DNA of 64,000 nt from an uncultured Acidobacteriota bacterium. GTDB lineage: Bacteria > Acidobacteriota > UBA6911 > CAINFC01. Below the pieces are notes generated by a model. It did not search any database, was not told where the DNA came from, and saw nothing but the letters and a program-made list of their open reading frames with translations. Of the stretch, positions 1-9,145 are shown one piece after another (within the stretch, counting starts at the first letter, position 1; each line of letters starts with the position of its first letter). Where the stretch lies: assembly GCA_903847975.1 (NCBI GenBank), contig CAINFC010000311.1, positions 62,001 through 126,000 of the forward strand. Direction: 5' to 3'. The position numbers were made by a program, and so were the translations under genes.

Positions 1-713
1 ATGGCCGCCACTTCCGGGAGGATCCAGTCCAGAAGGCCGCTTTCGGCAAGAAGGTCCAGGGCCTGCGCCGGCTGCGGGCCGGTGAGCATCTTTTTGACCT
101 CGTCCCGGATGCGCTCCCAGCTGACGTGCAGGATTTCCCGGGCTCCGGCCCGGATGGCCTTCATGGTGTCCGATTCGATCCGGAATCCGAGGGTGCAGGC
201 AAACCGCAGGGCGCGAAGCATCCGCAGATAGTCTTCGGCGAACCGGTCCGCAGGGTGGCCGATGGCCCGGATGCAGCGCAACCGGATATCCTCCTGACCG
301 GCGACGTAATCCAGGATCCGATCGAGGATCGGGTCGTAAAAAAGGCCGTTGATGGTGAAATCCCTGCGCTGGGCGTCTGTTCGGGCGTCGGTAAATTCGA
401 CCCGGCTGGGATGCCGGTGATCCTGGTAGTCGAAGTCGGTGCGAAACGTGGTGACCTCGTAGGAAAATTCATCCACCAGCACGCATACCACGCCGTATTT
501 CAACCCCACGGGAATGACCCGCGGAAAGAGATGCAGGACGGTTTCCGGGGTGGCAGAAGTGGCGATATCGATATCCGGCGACAGCCGTTCCAGGAGAAGG
601 TCCCGCACGCAGCCTCCGGCAAAGAGGGCTTCGTAGCCGCGCCGGCGCAGATCTTCCACAATCCGGCATGCGCCGTTGAACTGAGCTTCCGACCAAGGTA
701 GTTTCTTCTTCAT
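1..713 (-). CDS. CCA tRNA nucleotidyltransferase / poly(A) polymerase family protein (partial)
   Basis: Class II nucleotidyltransferase that adds CCA (or A) to RNA 3' ends. The frame stays open to base 1, so only the N-terminal ~237 residues are visible. It starts at an ATG read leftward from 713 (MKKKLPWSEAQF). Visible family motifs are GGCVRDLLL at residues 33-41, the catalytic metal-binding DID at 47-49, RRDFTINGLFYD, and the neck motif EDYLRMLRALRF that binds template nucleotides. The head and neck domains are intact; the body and tail lie outside the window. Whether it is a CCA-adding enzyme, an A-adding enzyme or PcnB cannot be decided from this part. The gene is divergent from guaA, with about 180 bases between them. 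Confidence 0.93.
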   Translation of the reverse strand, partial: MKKKLPWSEAQFNGACRIVEDLRRRGYEALFAGGCVRDLLLERLSPDIDIATSATPETVLHLFPRVIPVGLKYGVVCVLVDEFSYEVTTFRTDFDYQDHRHPSRVEFTDARTDAQRRDFTINGLFYDPILDRILDYVAGQEDIRLRCIRAIGHPADRFAEDYLRMLRALRFACTLGFRIESDTMKAIRAGAREILHVSWERIRDEVKKMLTGPQPAQALDLLAESGLLDWILPEVAA

Positions 714-895
714 TCCCGGTTTTCCTGCACCGGATGAACGGGTGCGAAAGGATTCTTTAATAAAGTGACCGGGCGAGTCAAGAAGAATCAAGGTCGGGCA
801 TTCGCCGGAGCGAGCCTCAGGCACGACTTTTCTCTTCCCCCATCGGCCGACCACGGTTAAAATCTCTTCCGGACAGTATTCAAGGAGGTGGCATC

Positions 896-2434
<1,539 letters not shown>

Positions 2435-2450
2435 GCGGCCGCCCTCCGCA

Positions 2451-2930
2451 TTATTCCCGGCGCAGCACGTAGTCCTTTTCCAGCATTCGGTAGGCGGTAT
2501 TCTGGAAGCCCAGGCGGCAGTAGACTTCCTGCGCCCTCTGGTTGTTGCTTTCCACATAAAGGCGGACGCCGCAGACCCCGCCGGCGGCGCCGGCCTCCTT
2601 TTCCACCTGCTCCATCAAGGCGCGGAAAATACCCCGGTTGCGAAACTCCGGCAGGACGTAGACGCTCTGGATCCACCAGAAAACCCCGTTTCTCCAGTCG
2701 CTCCACTCATAGGTAATCATGGTCTGCCCAGCCACGCGGCCGTCCCATTCGGCGATCAGGTACCGCCCGAATTCCGGTCGGATAAAAAGGCCCCGGACTC
2801 CCTCGAGCAGTCTCGAGGGGTCCAGGTGCAGATGTTCGGTTTCCAGTGCCATGGCGCTGTTGAATCGGGCGATGGTTTCCGCATCGCTCTCCCGGGCCGG
2901 GCGGATGACCGGTTCCAAAGTATTATTCAT
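2451..2930 (-). CDS. GNAT-family N-acetyltransferase
   Basis: A 159-residue single-domain acetyltransferase. It has the usual GNAT order: an N-terminal strand IRPARESDAETIARF, a central strand VWWIQSVYVLPEF-like segment at about residues 85-98, the acetyl-CoA loop RNRGIFRALM at about 98-107, and the C-terminal NQRAQEVYCRLGF segment typical of motif B. It probably uses acetyl-CoA on a small amine or a protein N-terminus; the substrate is unknown. The ATG at 2930 overlaps the end of the C69 peptidase gene by 8 bases, so the two are almost certainly cotranscribed and translationally coupled. It converges on guaA with a 16-base gap. Confidence 0.88.
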   Translation of the reverse strand: MNNTLEPVIRPARESDAETIARFNSAMALETEHLHLDPSRLLEGVRGLFIRPEFGRYLIAEWDGRVAGQTMITYEWSDWRNGVFWWIQSVYVLPEFRNRGIFRALMEQVEKEAGAAGGVCGVRLYVESNNQRAQEVYCRLGFQNTAYRMLEKDYVLRRE

Positions 2931-4533
2931 ATCGGAGTTGCGCTCCTTTTTCGGCGGCCACGCGCCGCAGCCATTCCTGCGAATATCCTATGCCCTTGGG
3001 CTCGCCGGTCAAATCATTCAGGTAGCCGTCGTTGTGTCTGGTCAGAACCATGGCGGCCAGCTCTTTCCACCGGGCCACCAGGTCGTTTCCGGCAGAGATC
3101 GAGAACCGGGTCAGGTGGCGCCGGGCCTGCTCGCGGGATACGGCATAGAGGCGGCCGGCCATCTCATCTTCCATGGAAACCCACTCCAGGAAGTTTTTTT
3201 CCCATTCTTTCTGCGCCGCCTGGACATCCGGGAGAATCCGGGAATAGCGGTCGTAGGTCAGATTGGAGACCAGGTTGAAAACCCACCAGGCGGAATCCGG
3301 GGAGAAGCGGTTCAATTCTCCCTGCTCATAGGGCTTGGGGAGCGACTCCATTCCGCAATAAAAGGGCGCGAAGCAGGAAGTAAAGGCGTCGTCGGGAGTA
3401 AACCAGTACAGGCCTCCGATCGGATCGGGGAGCCAGCTGCGGCTCTGGGCCAGCATGACAAATCCGGCCTGCTGGGAGGAGATGGGCCGCTCCCAGATAT
3501 AGCTTTTGCCGTCCACTTTCCAGGTCAGGTCCCGAAAGCGGTAGGGGCTTCCGAACGGGCCGGCATCCACGCCGACTGTCATGTCGTAGGGAGTTCCTTC
3601 GTAATGGTCTCTCATCAAGGACATCACCTCCGCGGTGGACAGCTTGGCGTCCGGCTTGATGAAGAGGGGGTAATCCCCGGCACCCGGCACCCCGCGATGG
3701 AAGTCGCTGGAAAAATTCTGGCCGGGGGCCGCACGGCGGTATACGCTCCAGACCCGCGTGGCGCATACCCGCTTGCTGGTCACCGAGAGATCCGGATGGT
3801 AGGCATCCCGGAAGGAAAACGGCTGGCCCGAATCCTTCCGGTAGTATCCTTTTTCCGCTGCAAAGTCGATGACATCCGTAGAGTACATCCAGAGGTCGGG
3901 AGCATCCAGCGGGAAGGTGGTGATCCGGCTCATGTTGGCATGCGCCGAAATGTAGCCGTCCGGAACCCTTCCCGCTACCCAGACGATCCCCTTGCGATCC
4001 GGTCCCTTGCCGATCAGCTCCATGATCCAGACTTCCTTCTTGTCGGCAATGGAGAAGGTCTCCCCGCTGCTCTGATACCCGTATTCCGAACAGAGCTGGT
4101 CCATGATGCGGATGGCCTCACGGGCCGATCCGGCGCGCTTCAGGGCCAGGAGAATCAGAGCGTCGTAGCTCAGCAGCCCCTTGGGATTCTGTAGTTCCTT
4201 GCGCCCTCCGGTGGTGGTTTCTCCGATCGAAACCTGGCGCTCGTTGATCAGCCCGACGACGGCGAATTCGTGGGGTACGGCAGCCACCTGCCCGCGAATC
4301 CGGTCATCTTCCCAGCCGATGACATTGGCCATCTGCCCGGGAGCAAAGTCCCTGGCCGGCTGGATGAGAAAGCGCGGGATGAAGGGAGCGTCCGCCGAAT
4401 AGGTGATCATGACGGAGCCGTCCCTGGTGGCTCCGCTGCTGACCAGGATGCTGGTACAGCCCAGCAGCGGGGTGCCTGTCAGACAGAACAAGAGGAGTAG
4501 CCCCACCATCGACAACAGAAACCTGAAATGCAT
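2923..4533 (-). CDS. Secreted C69-family dipeptidase (Ntn hydrolase)
   Basis: Exported dipeptidase of the PepD/C69 family. An N-terminal signal segment (MHFRFLLSMVGLLLLF...) ends at GTPLLGC, and the Cys that follows is the conserved N-terminal nucleophile of this autoprocessed Ntn-hydrolase family (CTSILVSSGATRDGSV). Other family-type segments are ERQVSIGETTTGGR, YGYQSSGETFSIADKKEVW and HANMSRITTFPL. The length, about 537 residues, suits the family. A GTG at 4539 and an ATG at 4533 are both possible starts; I chose the ATG. A perfect TATAAT lies about 60 bases upstream. The position next to the acetyltransferase suggests a two-gene operon, perhaps for peptide degradation. Confidence 0.88.
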   Translation of the reverse strand: MHFRFLLSMVGLLLLFCLTGTPLLGCTSILVSSGATRDGSVMITYSADAPFIPRFLIQPARDFAPGQMANVIGWEDDRIRGQVAAVPHEFAVVGLINERQVSIGETTTGGRKELQNPKGLLSYDALILLALKRAGSAREAIRIMDQLCSEYGYQSSGETFSIADKKEVWIMELIGKGPDRKGIVWVAGRVPDGYISAHANMSRITTFPLDAPDLWMYSTDVIDFAAEKGYYRKDSGQPFSFRDAYHPDLSVTSKRVCATRVWSVYRRAAPGQNFSSDFHRGVPGAGDYPLFIKPDAKLSTAEVMSLMRDHYEGTPYDMTVGVDAGPFGSPYRFRDLTWKVDGKSYIWERPISSQQAGFVMLAQSRSWLPDPIGGLYWFTPDDAFTSCFAPFYCGMESLPKPYEQGELNRFSPDSAWWVFNLVSNLTYDRYSRILPDVQAAQKEWEKNFLEWVSMEDEMAGRLYAVSREQARRHLTRFSISAGNDLVARWKELAAMVLTRHNDGYLNDLTGEPKGIGYSQEWLRRVAAEKGAQLRYE

Positions 4534-4565
4534 TTTCACTTCTGCTCATTCCTTTCCTTGTAAAA

Positions 4566-4594
4566 TTGCGGCCGGAATCGGCGTGGGGTAAATT
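4566..4594 (+). promoter_or_regulatory. Possible promoter for the O-acetylesterase gene
   Basis: TTGCGG, 17 bases, TAAATT, about 70 bases before the start of the esterase gene. Both hexamers are only partial matches. Its -10 overlaps the leftward TATAAT, so the two promoters would compete. Confidence 0.35.
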
Positions 4595-4621
4595 ATAGCA
4601 GTCGAAGCAAGGTTGTGCCAT
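4592..4621 (-). promoter_or_regulatory. Probable sigma-70 promoter for the C69 peptidase operon
   Basis: Read leftward: ATGGCA, 18 bases, then TATAAT with an upstream TGC giving an extended -10 (TGCTATAAT). It lies just upstream of the peptidase start and its -10 overlaps that of a weaker rightward promoter. Called by eye, without transcript data. Confidence 0.5.
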
Positions 4622-4665
4622 TCGGCACACGTGCATTTATGGATCCATCGATAAGGGAGAAGGAA

Positions 4666-6189
4666 ATGAGAAAAGCGATTTGGGTAGGGTTGATCGGGCT
4701 TCTCTGGTCCGGGTCTTTACGGGCCGAAGTCAGGCTGCCGCGGCTGTTCGCCGACCATATGGTAGTCCAGCAGGGGCGGGCGATCCCGGTCTGGGGATGG
4801 GCGGACAACGGAGAGAAGGTCTCGGTGACATTCCGGGGCAGGACTGTGACTGTGGTGGCCCAGGGCGGAGGCTGGATGGTCCAGCTCGGCAAGGCCCCTG
4901 CGGGCGGGCCTTACGAACTTGTGGTGGCCGGGAAAAATACCATCACTCTTCGGAACGTCCTGGTCGGGGAGGTGTGGATCTGCAGCGGCCAGTCCAACAT
5001 GGAATGGCCGCTGAGCCGGACCTACGAAGCGGAAGCGGCCATGGCCGCCGCGAATTATCCCAAGCTTCGCCTGTTCCGCGTGGAAAGGATGAAGGCCAAT
5101 GAACCGATCAGCGACGTGCAGGGGGCCTGGAAGGAATGCGCCCCGGCTGCGGTCAAGGACTTTTCCGCGGTCGCCTATTATTTCGGCCGCGACCTGCATA
5201 AAGCCCTGAACGTGCCGGTCGGACTGATCGAAACCGCCTGGGGCGGCTCTCCCGCGGAAGTGTGGATGAGCAAGGATATCCTGGAAGGGAACGCCGATTT
5301 CAGGAAGAGCATCCTGGATGCCTATCCGGCCGCTTACCAGCGCTACCGGGAAAATCTGGCCAAGTGGGAAGCGGAGAGCGAAAGGCTGAAAAAAGAAGGC
5401 CGCGAGCAGAAAAGCCCCCGCCCCGGGATTCCCTGGAAGCCGACCGAGCTCTACAACGGGATGATCGCTCCCTTGACCCCCTTCGCCATTCAGGGCGCGA
5501 TCTGGTACCAGGGGGAATCCAACGCCGGCCGCGCCTTCCAGTACCGGACCCTTTTTACGGAAATGATCCGCAACTGGAGAAGGGACTGGCGGCAGGGGGA
5601 TTTCCCGTTCCTGCTGGTCCAGCTGGCGCCGTGGGACAAGGGAAAGAAGCGATCCATGGAGGAAATTACCTCGGCGCCGGTGGAGAGCGATTGGGCCGAG
5701 CTGCGCGAGGCCCAGTTCCTGTCCACCCGTATGTTGCCCAGGGTCGGCATGGCCGTGATTACCGATGTTGGGGACAAGGACGACATCCATCCGCAGAAGA
5801 AGGAGCCGGTCGGAGGGCGCCTGGCGGTGGCGGCACAGGCCATGGTGTACGGTCGGAAAGTGGAATACAGCGGCCCGGTTTTCAAGTCGATGCAGGTGCA
5901 GGGGGCCAAGGCGGTGATCCGCTTTGATCACGTCGGCCGGGGCCTGGAAGCGCGCGGAGGAAAGCTTTCCGGATTTGCCGTGGCGGGCGCGGATAACAAA
6001 TTTGTCTGGGCGGAGGCCGAGATTCAAGGGGCCCAGGTGATAGTCCACAGCCCCCAGGTGGCGGCGCCGGTATCGGTCCGCTTTGGATGGGCGGATTATC
6101 CGGTCGTCAATCTCTGGAATAAGGACGGATTGCCGGCGGTTCCCTTCCGAACCGACAAGCTGCCGATGCTGACAGCTCCCAAACCCTGA
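4666..6189 (+). CDS. Secreted sialate O-acetylesterase-like SGNH esterase
   Basis: Carbohydrate esterase of the sialate 9-O-acetylesterase family, predicted to remove acetyl groups from sugars outside the cytoplasm. The start at 4666 (MRKAIWVGLIGLLWSG) has GGAGAAGG upstream and begins a signal peptide cleaved near LRAEV. A beta-sandwich follows, then the SGNH block I motif CSGQSNMEW with the nucleophile Ser, the family segment GAIWYQGESNAGR, and a late DIHPQKKEPVGGRLA segment with the catalytic Asp-x-x-His. Length is ~507 residues. An upstream in-frame TTG at 4615 would place 17 extra residues before the signal peptide and was rejected. The natural substrate could be acetylated plant or animal glycans. 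Confidence 0.9.
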   Translation: MRKAIWVGLIGLLWSGSLRAEVRLPRLFADHMVVQQGRAIPVWGWADNGEKVSVTFRGRTVTVVAQGGGWMVQLGKAPAGGPYELVVAGKNTITLRNVLVGEVWICSGQSNMEWPLSRTYEAEAAMAAANYPKLRLFRVERMKANEPISDVQGAWKECAPAAVKDFSAVAYYFGRDLHKALNVPVGLIETAWGGSPAEVWMSKDILEGNADFRKSILDAYPAAYQRYRENLAKWEAESERLKKEGREQKSPRPGIPWKPTELYNGMIAPLTPFAIQGAIWYQGESNAGRAFQYRTLFTEMIRNWRRDWRQGDFPFLLVQLAPWDKGKKRSMEEITSAPVESDWAELREAQFLSTRMLPRVGMAVITDVGDKDDIHPQKKEPVGGRLAVAAQAMVYGRKVEYSGPVFKSMQVQGAKAVIRFDHVGRGLEARGGKLSGFAVAGADNKFVWAEAEIQGAQVIVHSPQVAAPVSVRFGWADYPVVNLWNKDGLPAVPFRTDKLPMLTAPKP

Positions 6190-6201
6190 GAGGTCTTGGC
6201 T

Positions 6202-6927
6202 TTAATCCAAACGGAAGGCGCGGGGCCAGGGCTTCCTGCCGGGAAGCCCTTTCCTCAGGAAGGCCTCGGCCTGCGGCGCCTTTTCGAAGAGCTGCTCCCG
6301 TCGGTAAAATTCCGCGGTGTGAACCTGGCGCCGGCTGCCGTTGCGCCGGGCGGGCATGTCGGCGTGCAGCATTTCATGGTAGACCACATAGGCTACGACG
6401 TAGCGGGGGATATCCGGGTGATCGAGTGCCCGGCTGATCACCACGGTGTGCACGCACTCCCGGTAATAGCCCAGCCGGCGGCGGGAGCGGTTGCGGGACC
6501 ACAGGATGCGTATTCCGCTCAGCCGGTCTCCGAAGTAGGCGCGGTTGATCTCGGCCCGTATCTCCTCCAGGTCGAAGTGTCGTCCCGGTCCGAAATCGGG
6601 AGTCTGCCTGGCGCGGCTGGCCCGCAAGTGGGCGGCCTCGGCCGCAAACTGCGGGGAGCGGATAAAGGCAAGATAGGACGCATAATGCTTTGCTTCGATG
6701 CGTCGTCGGAGAATTTTTCCCAAGAGAATGTGGGCCAGGGCATAAAGGATGTCGGCCGGGGCATCCTCCATGGCGTCGCTGATTCGCACCAGCAGCCGTC
6801 CCCGGCGCCGCCGGATAGTGTGCCTGATATCCGCGTACGGATAGAGTTCCACTTCCAGCGCCGGAGTGGGAGCGGGAAAAAGTTCGGCGCACGCCCTGTG
6901 AAAGACGGCGAGAAGGGTCTCAGGCAT
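6202..6927 (-). CDS. SprT/DUF45-like zinc metalloprotease domain protein
   Basis: A 241-residue cytoplasmic protein with a single zinc-protease motif, YHEMLHADMP, near residue 185 (HExxH), followed about 20 residues later by the conserved His of QVHTAEFYRRE. The mid-protein segment EEIRAEINRAYFGDRLSGIRI resembles the SprT-like core, in which N-(x)-(H/Y)F precedes the zinc site. The very basic C-terminus could suit nucleic-acid contact. It overlaps the downstream thioesterase gene's start-side neighbour by 8 bases (6920-6927), so both belong to one leftward transcription unit. The substrate is unknown; a role in DNA-protein crosslink repair would be speculation. Confidence 0.75.
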   Translation of the reverse strand: MPETLLAVFHRACAELFPAPTPALEVELYPYADIRHTIRRRRGRLLVRISDAMEDAPADILYALAHILLGKILRRRIEAKHYASYLAFIRSPQFAAEAAHLRASRARQTPDFGPGRHFDLEEIRAEINRAYFGDRLSGIRILWSRNRSRRRLGYYRECVHTVVISRALDHPDIPRYVVAYVVYHEMLHADMPARRNGSRRQVHTAEFYRREQLFEKAPQAEAFLRKGLPGRKPWPRAFRLD

Positions 6928-7351
6928 GAAACGGCGGGCTGGAGTTCAGCAGGCGGAAATATTCGTCCGGCAGCAGAGCAGGCTTTCCACTCCGGTCTGC
7001 AACCAGATGGATGGTCTCTCCTTCCGCTACCAGAATATCCGGATCCCGGAATACCTGGTAGGAAAAAATGACCAGTCGGCGTCGGGATTTCTGCAGCCGC
7101 GTCCGGATGCGAACGGTGTCGTCATAAAAAAGAGGGGCCTTGTAACGGCACCGGGCCTCGGCGACCATCAGCAGGCATCCGGTCTCCTCTTCCAGCTGCC
7201 GGTAGCTGAAGCCCCTGGCCCGGCAGTATTCCGAGCGGCCGCACTCGAACCAGACAAAATGATTCGAATGGTGCACCACGCCCATCTGGTCGGTTTCGGC
7301 GTACCTGGCCCGCGTCAGGAAATCGGTGAATGGGTCGGATGGAGAGTTCAT
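6920..7351 (-). CDS. Acyl-CoA thioesterase, YbgC/4-hydroxybenzoyl-CoA thioesterase type
   Basis: Small hotdog-fold thioesterase, ~143 residues from the ATG at 7351 (MNSPSDPFTDF). The signature YAETDQMGVVHHSNHFVWFE contains the catalytic Asp and the Tyr/His positions of the YbgC family. It hydrolyses short- or medium-chain acyl-CoA; in many bacteria the relative belongs to the Tol-Pal locus, but no tol genes are seen here. A GTG nine codons further upstream is possible. It is the first gene of a pair with the SprT-like protease, with an 8-base overlap. Confidence 0.87.
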   Translation of the reverse strand: MNSPSDPFTDFLTRARYAETDQMGVVHHSNHFVWFECGRSEYCRARGFSYRQLEEETGCLLMVAEARCRYKAPLFYDDTVRIRTRLQKSRRRLVIFSYQVFRDPDILVAEGETIHLVADRSGKPALLPDEYFRLLNSSPPFHA

Positions 7352-7492
7352 CGGAGGTCCGGCACGGCCGGCGCGCAATCCCCGCGGAAGACAAGCCGGC
7401 GGTGAAAAAAGTCCTCCCGTAAATCCAGGGCAGGCGCTTTACGGGAGGGAATGAAGCTTTTTGGGATGGAATGCAGGTCTGGGCCGATTCGG

Positions 7493-7666
7493 CTATTTCA
7501 TGCTGATGGCTTGCGAGGGGCAGACATCCACGCAGGCGTTGCAGTCTGCGCATTCGTCCTCATTGACCACCGCCTTGCCGTCCACCATGGAAATGGCTTC
7601 CGTCGGGCACACGGGAACGCAATCTTCACAACCTTCGCACTTATCGGCATCTACAATGGCTGGCAT
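7493..7666 (-). CDS. Ferredoxin, 2[4Fe-4S] clostridial type
   Basis: A 57-residue electron carrier. Two complete CxxCxxCxxxCP cluster motifs are visible: CEGCEDCVPVCP at residues 10-21 and CADCNACVDVCP at 39-50. The start MPAIVDADKC is preceded by AAAGGAG. This is the usual small bacterial ferredoxin that shuttles low-potential electrons in the cytoplasm, which suggests at least part of the lifestyle is anaerobic. It stands alone, with no obvious oxidoreductase partner; the closest leftward gene upstream is the 12-cysteine unknown protein. Confidence 0.96.
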   Translation of the reverse strand: MPAIVDADKCEGCEDCVPVCPTEAISMVDGKAVVNEDECADCNACVDVCPSQAISMK

Positions 7667-7752
7667 AAGACTCCTTTCAAATTAGAAAGCAATATTTTAG
7701 GGGTTTTCAGGGCAAAAGCCAAGGGGCGGAGAAAAGTTTTTTTGGTGAAAAT

Positions 7753-8211
7753 CTAGGGCTCCGGATCCTCCGGGCCCGACTCGTCAAAAAGGTCCACCAC
7801 CGGCAGGGGCGGCTCGCTGCCGGTGCCGGTGCCGGCAGACGCGGGCGGATAGAGTTCGAAAACCTGGCCTTCCTCCACCAGGGTATAACCTGTGGAACGC
7901 AGCCTCTGGAAATGGGTGCAGAACGTTTTTTCCTCCTCTCCGCGGCAGTGCTCCACGCAGTACAGGTCGGTGTCGGTGCAGTTCGTGCATTCTCCCAGGG
8001 ACAGGCAAACCTTGGGAACCGGGATTCCGCAGGCGCTGCAAATGGCAAATAGATCCTGGGAAGCCTGGTAGTCCGGGCAGTCCTTTCGGGTCGTTTCCAC
8101 CGAATCGTGAATCCGGCAGCCATAAAACTCGGGGGATTCGTTCGCCTGGCGCTGCGCTTCCGCCCGGACCAGAGATTCGTCCTGCCAATGGATGCAGCGC
8201 CGACATTCCAT
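7753..8211 (-). CDS. Cysteine-rich protein of unknown function
   Basis: I do not recognise this 152-residue protein. From the ATG at 8211 (MECRRCIHWQ, with AAAGG upstream) it has 12 cysteines at 3, 6, 32, 45, 58, 61, 69, 75, 78, 85, 89 and 98, several as CxxC pairs (CRRC, CSAC, CTNC, CVEHC). This spacing is typical of bound zinc or an iron-sulfur cluster. The C-terminal 50 residues are acidic and Pro/Ser-rich, partly encoded by a CCGGTG hexanucleotide repeat near 7820. A GTG 23 codons upstream is open but has no ribosome site. No signal peptide. It sits between the ferredoxin gene and a TPR gene on the same strand. Confidence 0.7.
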   Translation of the reverse strand: MECRRCIHWQDESLVRAEAQRQANESPEFYGCRIHDSVETTRKDCPDYQASQDLFAICSACGIPVPKVCLSLGECTNCTDTDLYCVEHCRGEEEKTFCTHFQRLRSTGYTLVEEGQVFELYPPASAGTGTGSEPPLPVVDLFDESGPEDPEP

Positions 8212-8282
8212 CGGGTGCCTTTCTTTTTCGCCAGACGGAAGGGAAGAAGGACCGGTCACCATTTCCGGCGTGTGCGACACTT

Positions 8283-8816
8283 CTAGGAGGAGCTTTCCAG
8301 CATGGCTTCGATCGCCGGATAATTGAAAACATCGATGAAGTCGGCATCGTTCAGGACAAATTCCCGGTTGTCGGGATTGATCTGAATCGCCTGCCCCAGG
8401 TGCCGGGCGGCGGCCTCGGCATCCCCTTTGCGGGCGTAGGCGGCTGCCATGGTGTAGTGCACGTGTTCGGATTTCGGGTCGAGCTTCATTGAGGCCTGCA
8501 GGTCGGTAATGGCCTGGTCCAGCTCCCCGTTGTTCATGTGCCAGCTGCCTCGTACGTATAACTCTTCGGCGGTCGCGGCCTGCTGCGGGCCCCCGGCTGC
8601 CAGGCGCTCACAAATCCGTATGTAAGTACGGCAACGGTCGGCAATCATTTTTTCTTCCGGAAACCGTTCCATGATCGCCTGAAAGGCTTCTGTGGCTTTT
8701 TTCTTATTCTTTCCGTAAAAAAGCGTCACCGCCTCATCCATCTGCCGGGCCGCTTCCCGGAAAGGATTGGAATCCCGGTGCCTTCCTGCCGGCGACTGTC
8801 TCTTGCTTACTTTCAT
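8283..8816 (-). CDS. Tetratricopeptide-repeat protein
   Basis: A 177-residue cytoplasmic protein, started at the ATG at 8816 (MKVSKRQSPAGR), which has AGGAG ten bases upstream; an upstream ORF extension has no such site. At least three TPR-like helices pairs are visible: EAFQAIMERFPEEKMIADR, ELYVRGSWHMNNGELDQAI and HYTMAAAYARKGDAEAAARH followed by the typical AIQINPDNREF. TPRs bind other proteins; no enzymatic domain is present. It is the first of a leftward series with the Cys-rich and ferredoxin genes. The role is unknown. Confidence 0.8.
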   Translation of the reverse strand: MKVSKRQSPAGRHRDSNPFREAARQMDEAVTLFYGKNKKKATEAFQAIMERFPEEKMIADRCRTYIRICERLAAGGPQQAATAEELYVRGSWHMNNGELDQAITDLQASMKLDPKSEHVHYTMAAAYARKGDAEAAARHLGQAIQINPDNREFVLNDADFIDVFNYPAIEAMLESSS

Positions 8817-9006
8817 CGATGTATCGCTCCTGACAAAACGTGCAATAAAACGTAAAGGGCTACCGGATTCCGGACTGTAGGAAGAATTCCTCGATCGTTC
8901 GGCCCCATGGTACCCGTTTCCCGAAAGCCTACAATTATACACGGAAATCGAATCGTACGGGGAAGGAATCCAGATCCAGAGCTGCCGTGGGTAGCGCGGT
9001 ATTTTT

Positions 9007-9084
9007 TGGCGTCCCCAAGGGGATTTGAACCCCTGTCGCCGCCGTGAAAGGGCGGTGTCCTGGGCCGGGCTAGACGATGGGGAC
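9007..9084 (-). tRNA. tRNA-Glu (anticodon UUC)
   Basis: Read leftward it folds as a full cloverleaf: acceptor GTCCCCA pairs with TGGGGAC, anticodon stem CCGCC/GGCGG holds the loop CTTTCAC with anticodon TTC, and the T-arm is AGGGG-TTCAAAT-CCCCT. The discriminator G and CCA are encoded in the genome. The D-loop is about two bases longer than in E. coli tRNA-Glu. It has its own promoter immediately upstream. Confidence 0.97.
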
Positions 9085-9098
9085 GCTCGGAGCGCATT

Positions 9099-9127
9099 AG
9101 TATACCCCCGGCTTGCGGGGATTGCAA
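9099..9127 (-). promoter_or_regulatory. Promoter of tRNA-Glu
   Basis: Read leftward: TTGCAA, 17 bases, TATACT. The predicted start of transcription is about 8 bases before the tRNA 5' end. Good hexamers, ideal spacing and a stable-RNA target make this a solid call. Confidence 0.75.
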
Positions 9128-9145
9128 GGTGTGGTCGTTAAAAAA

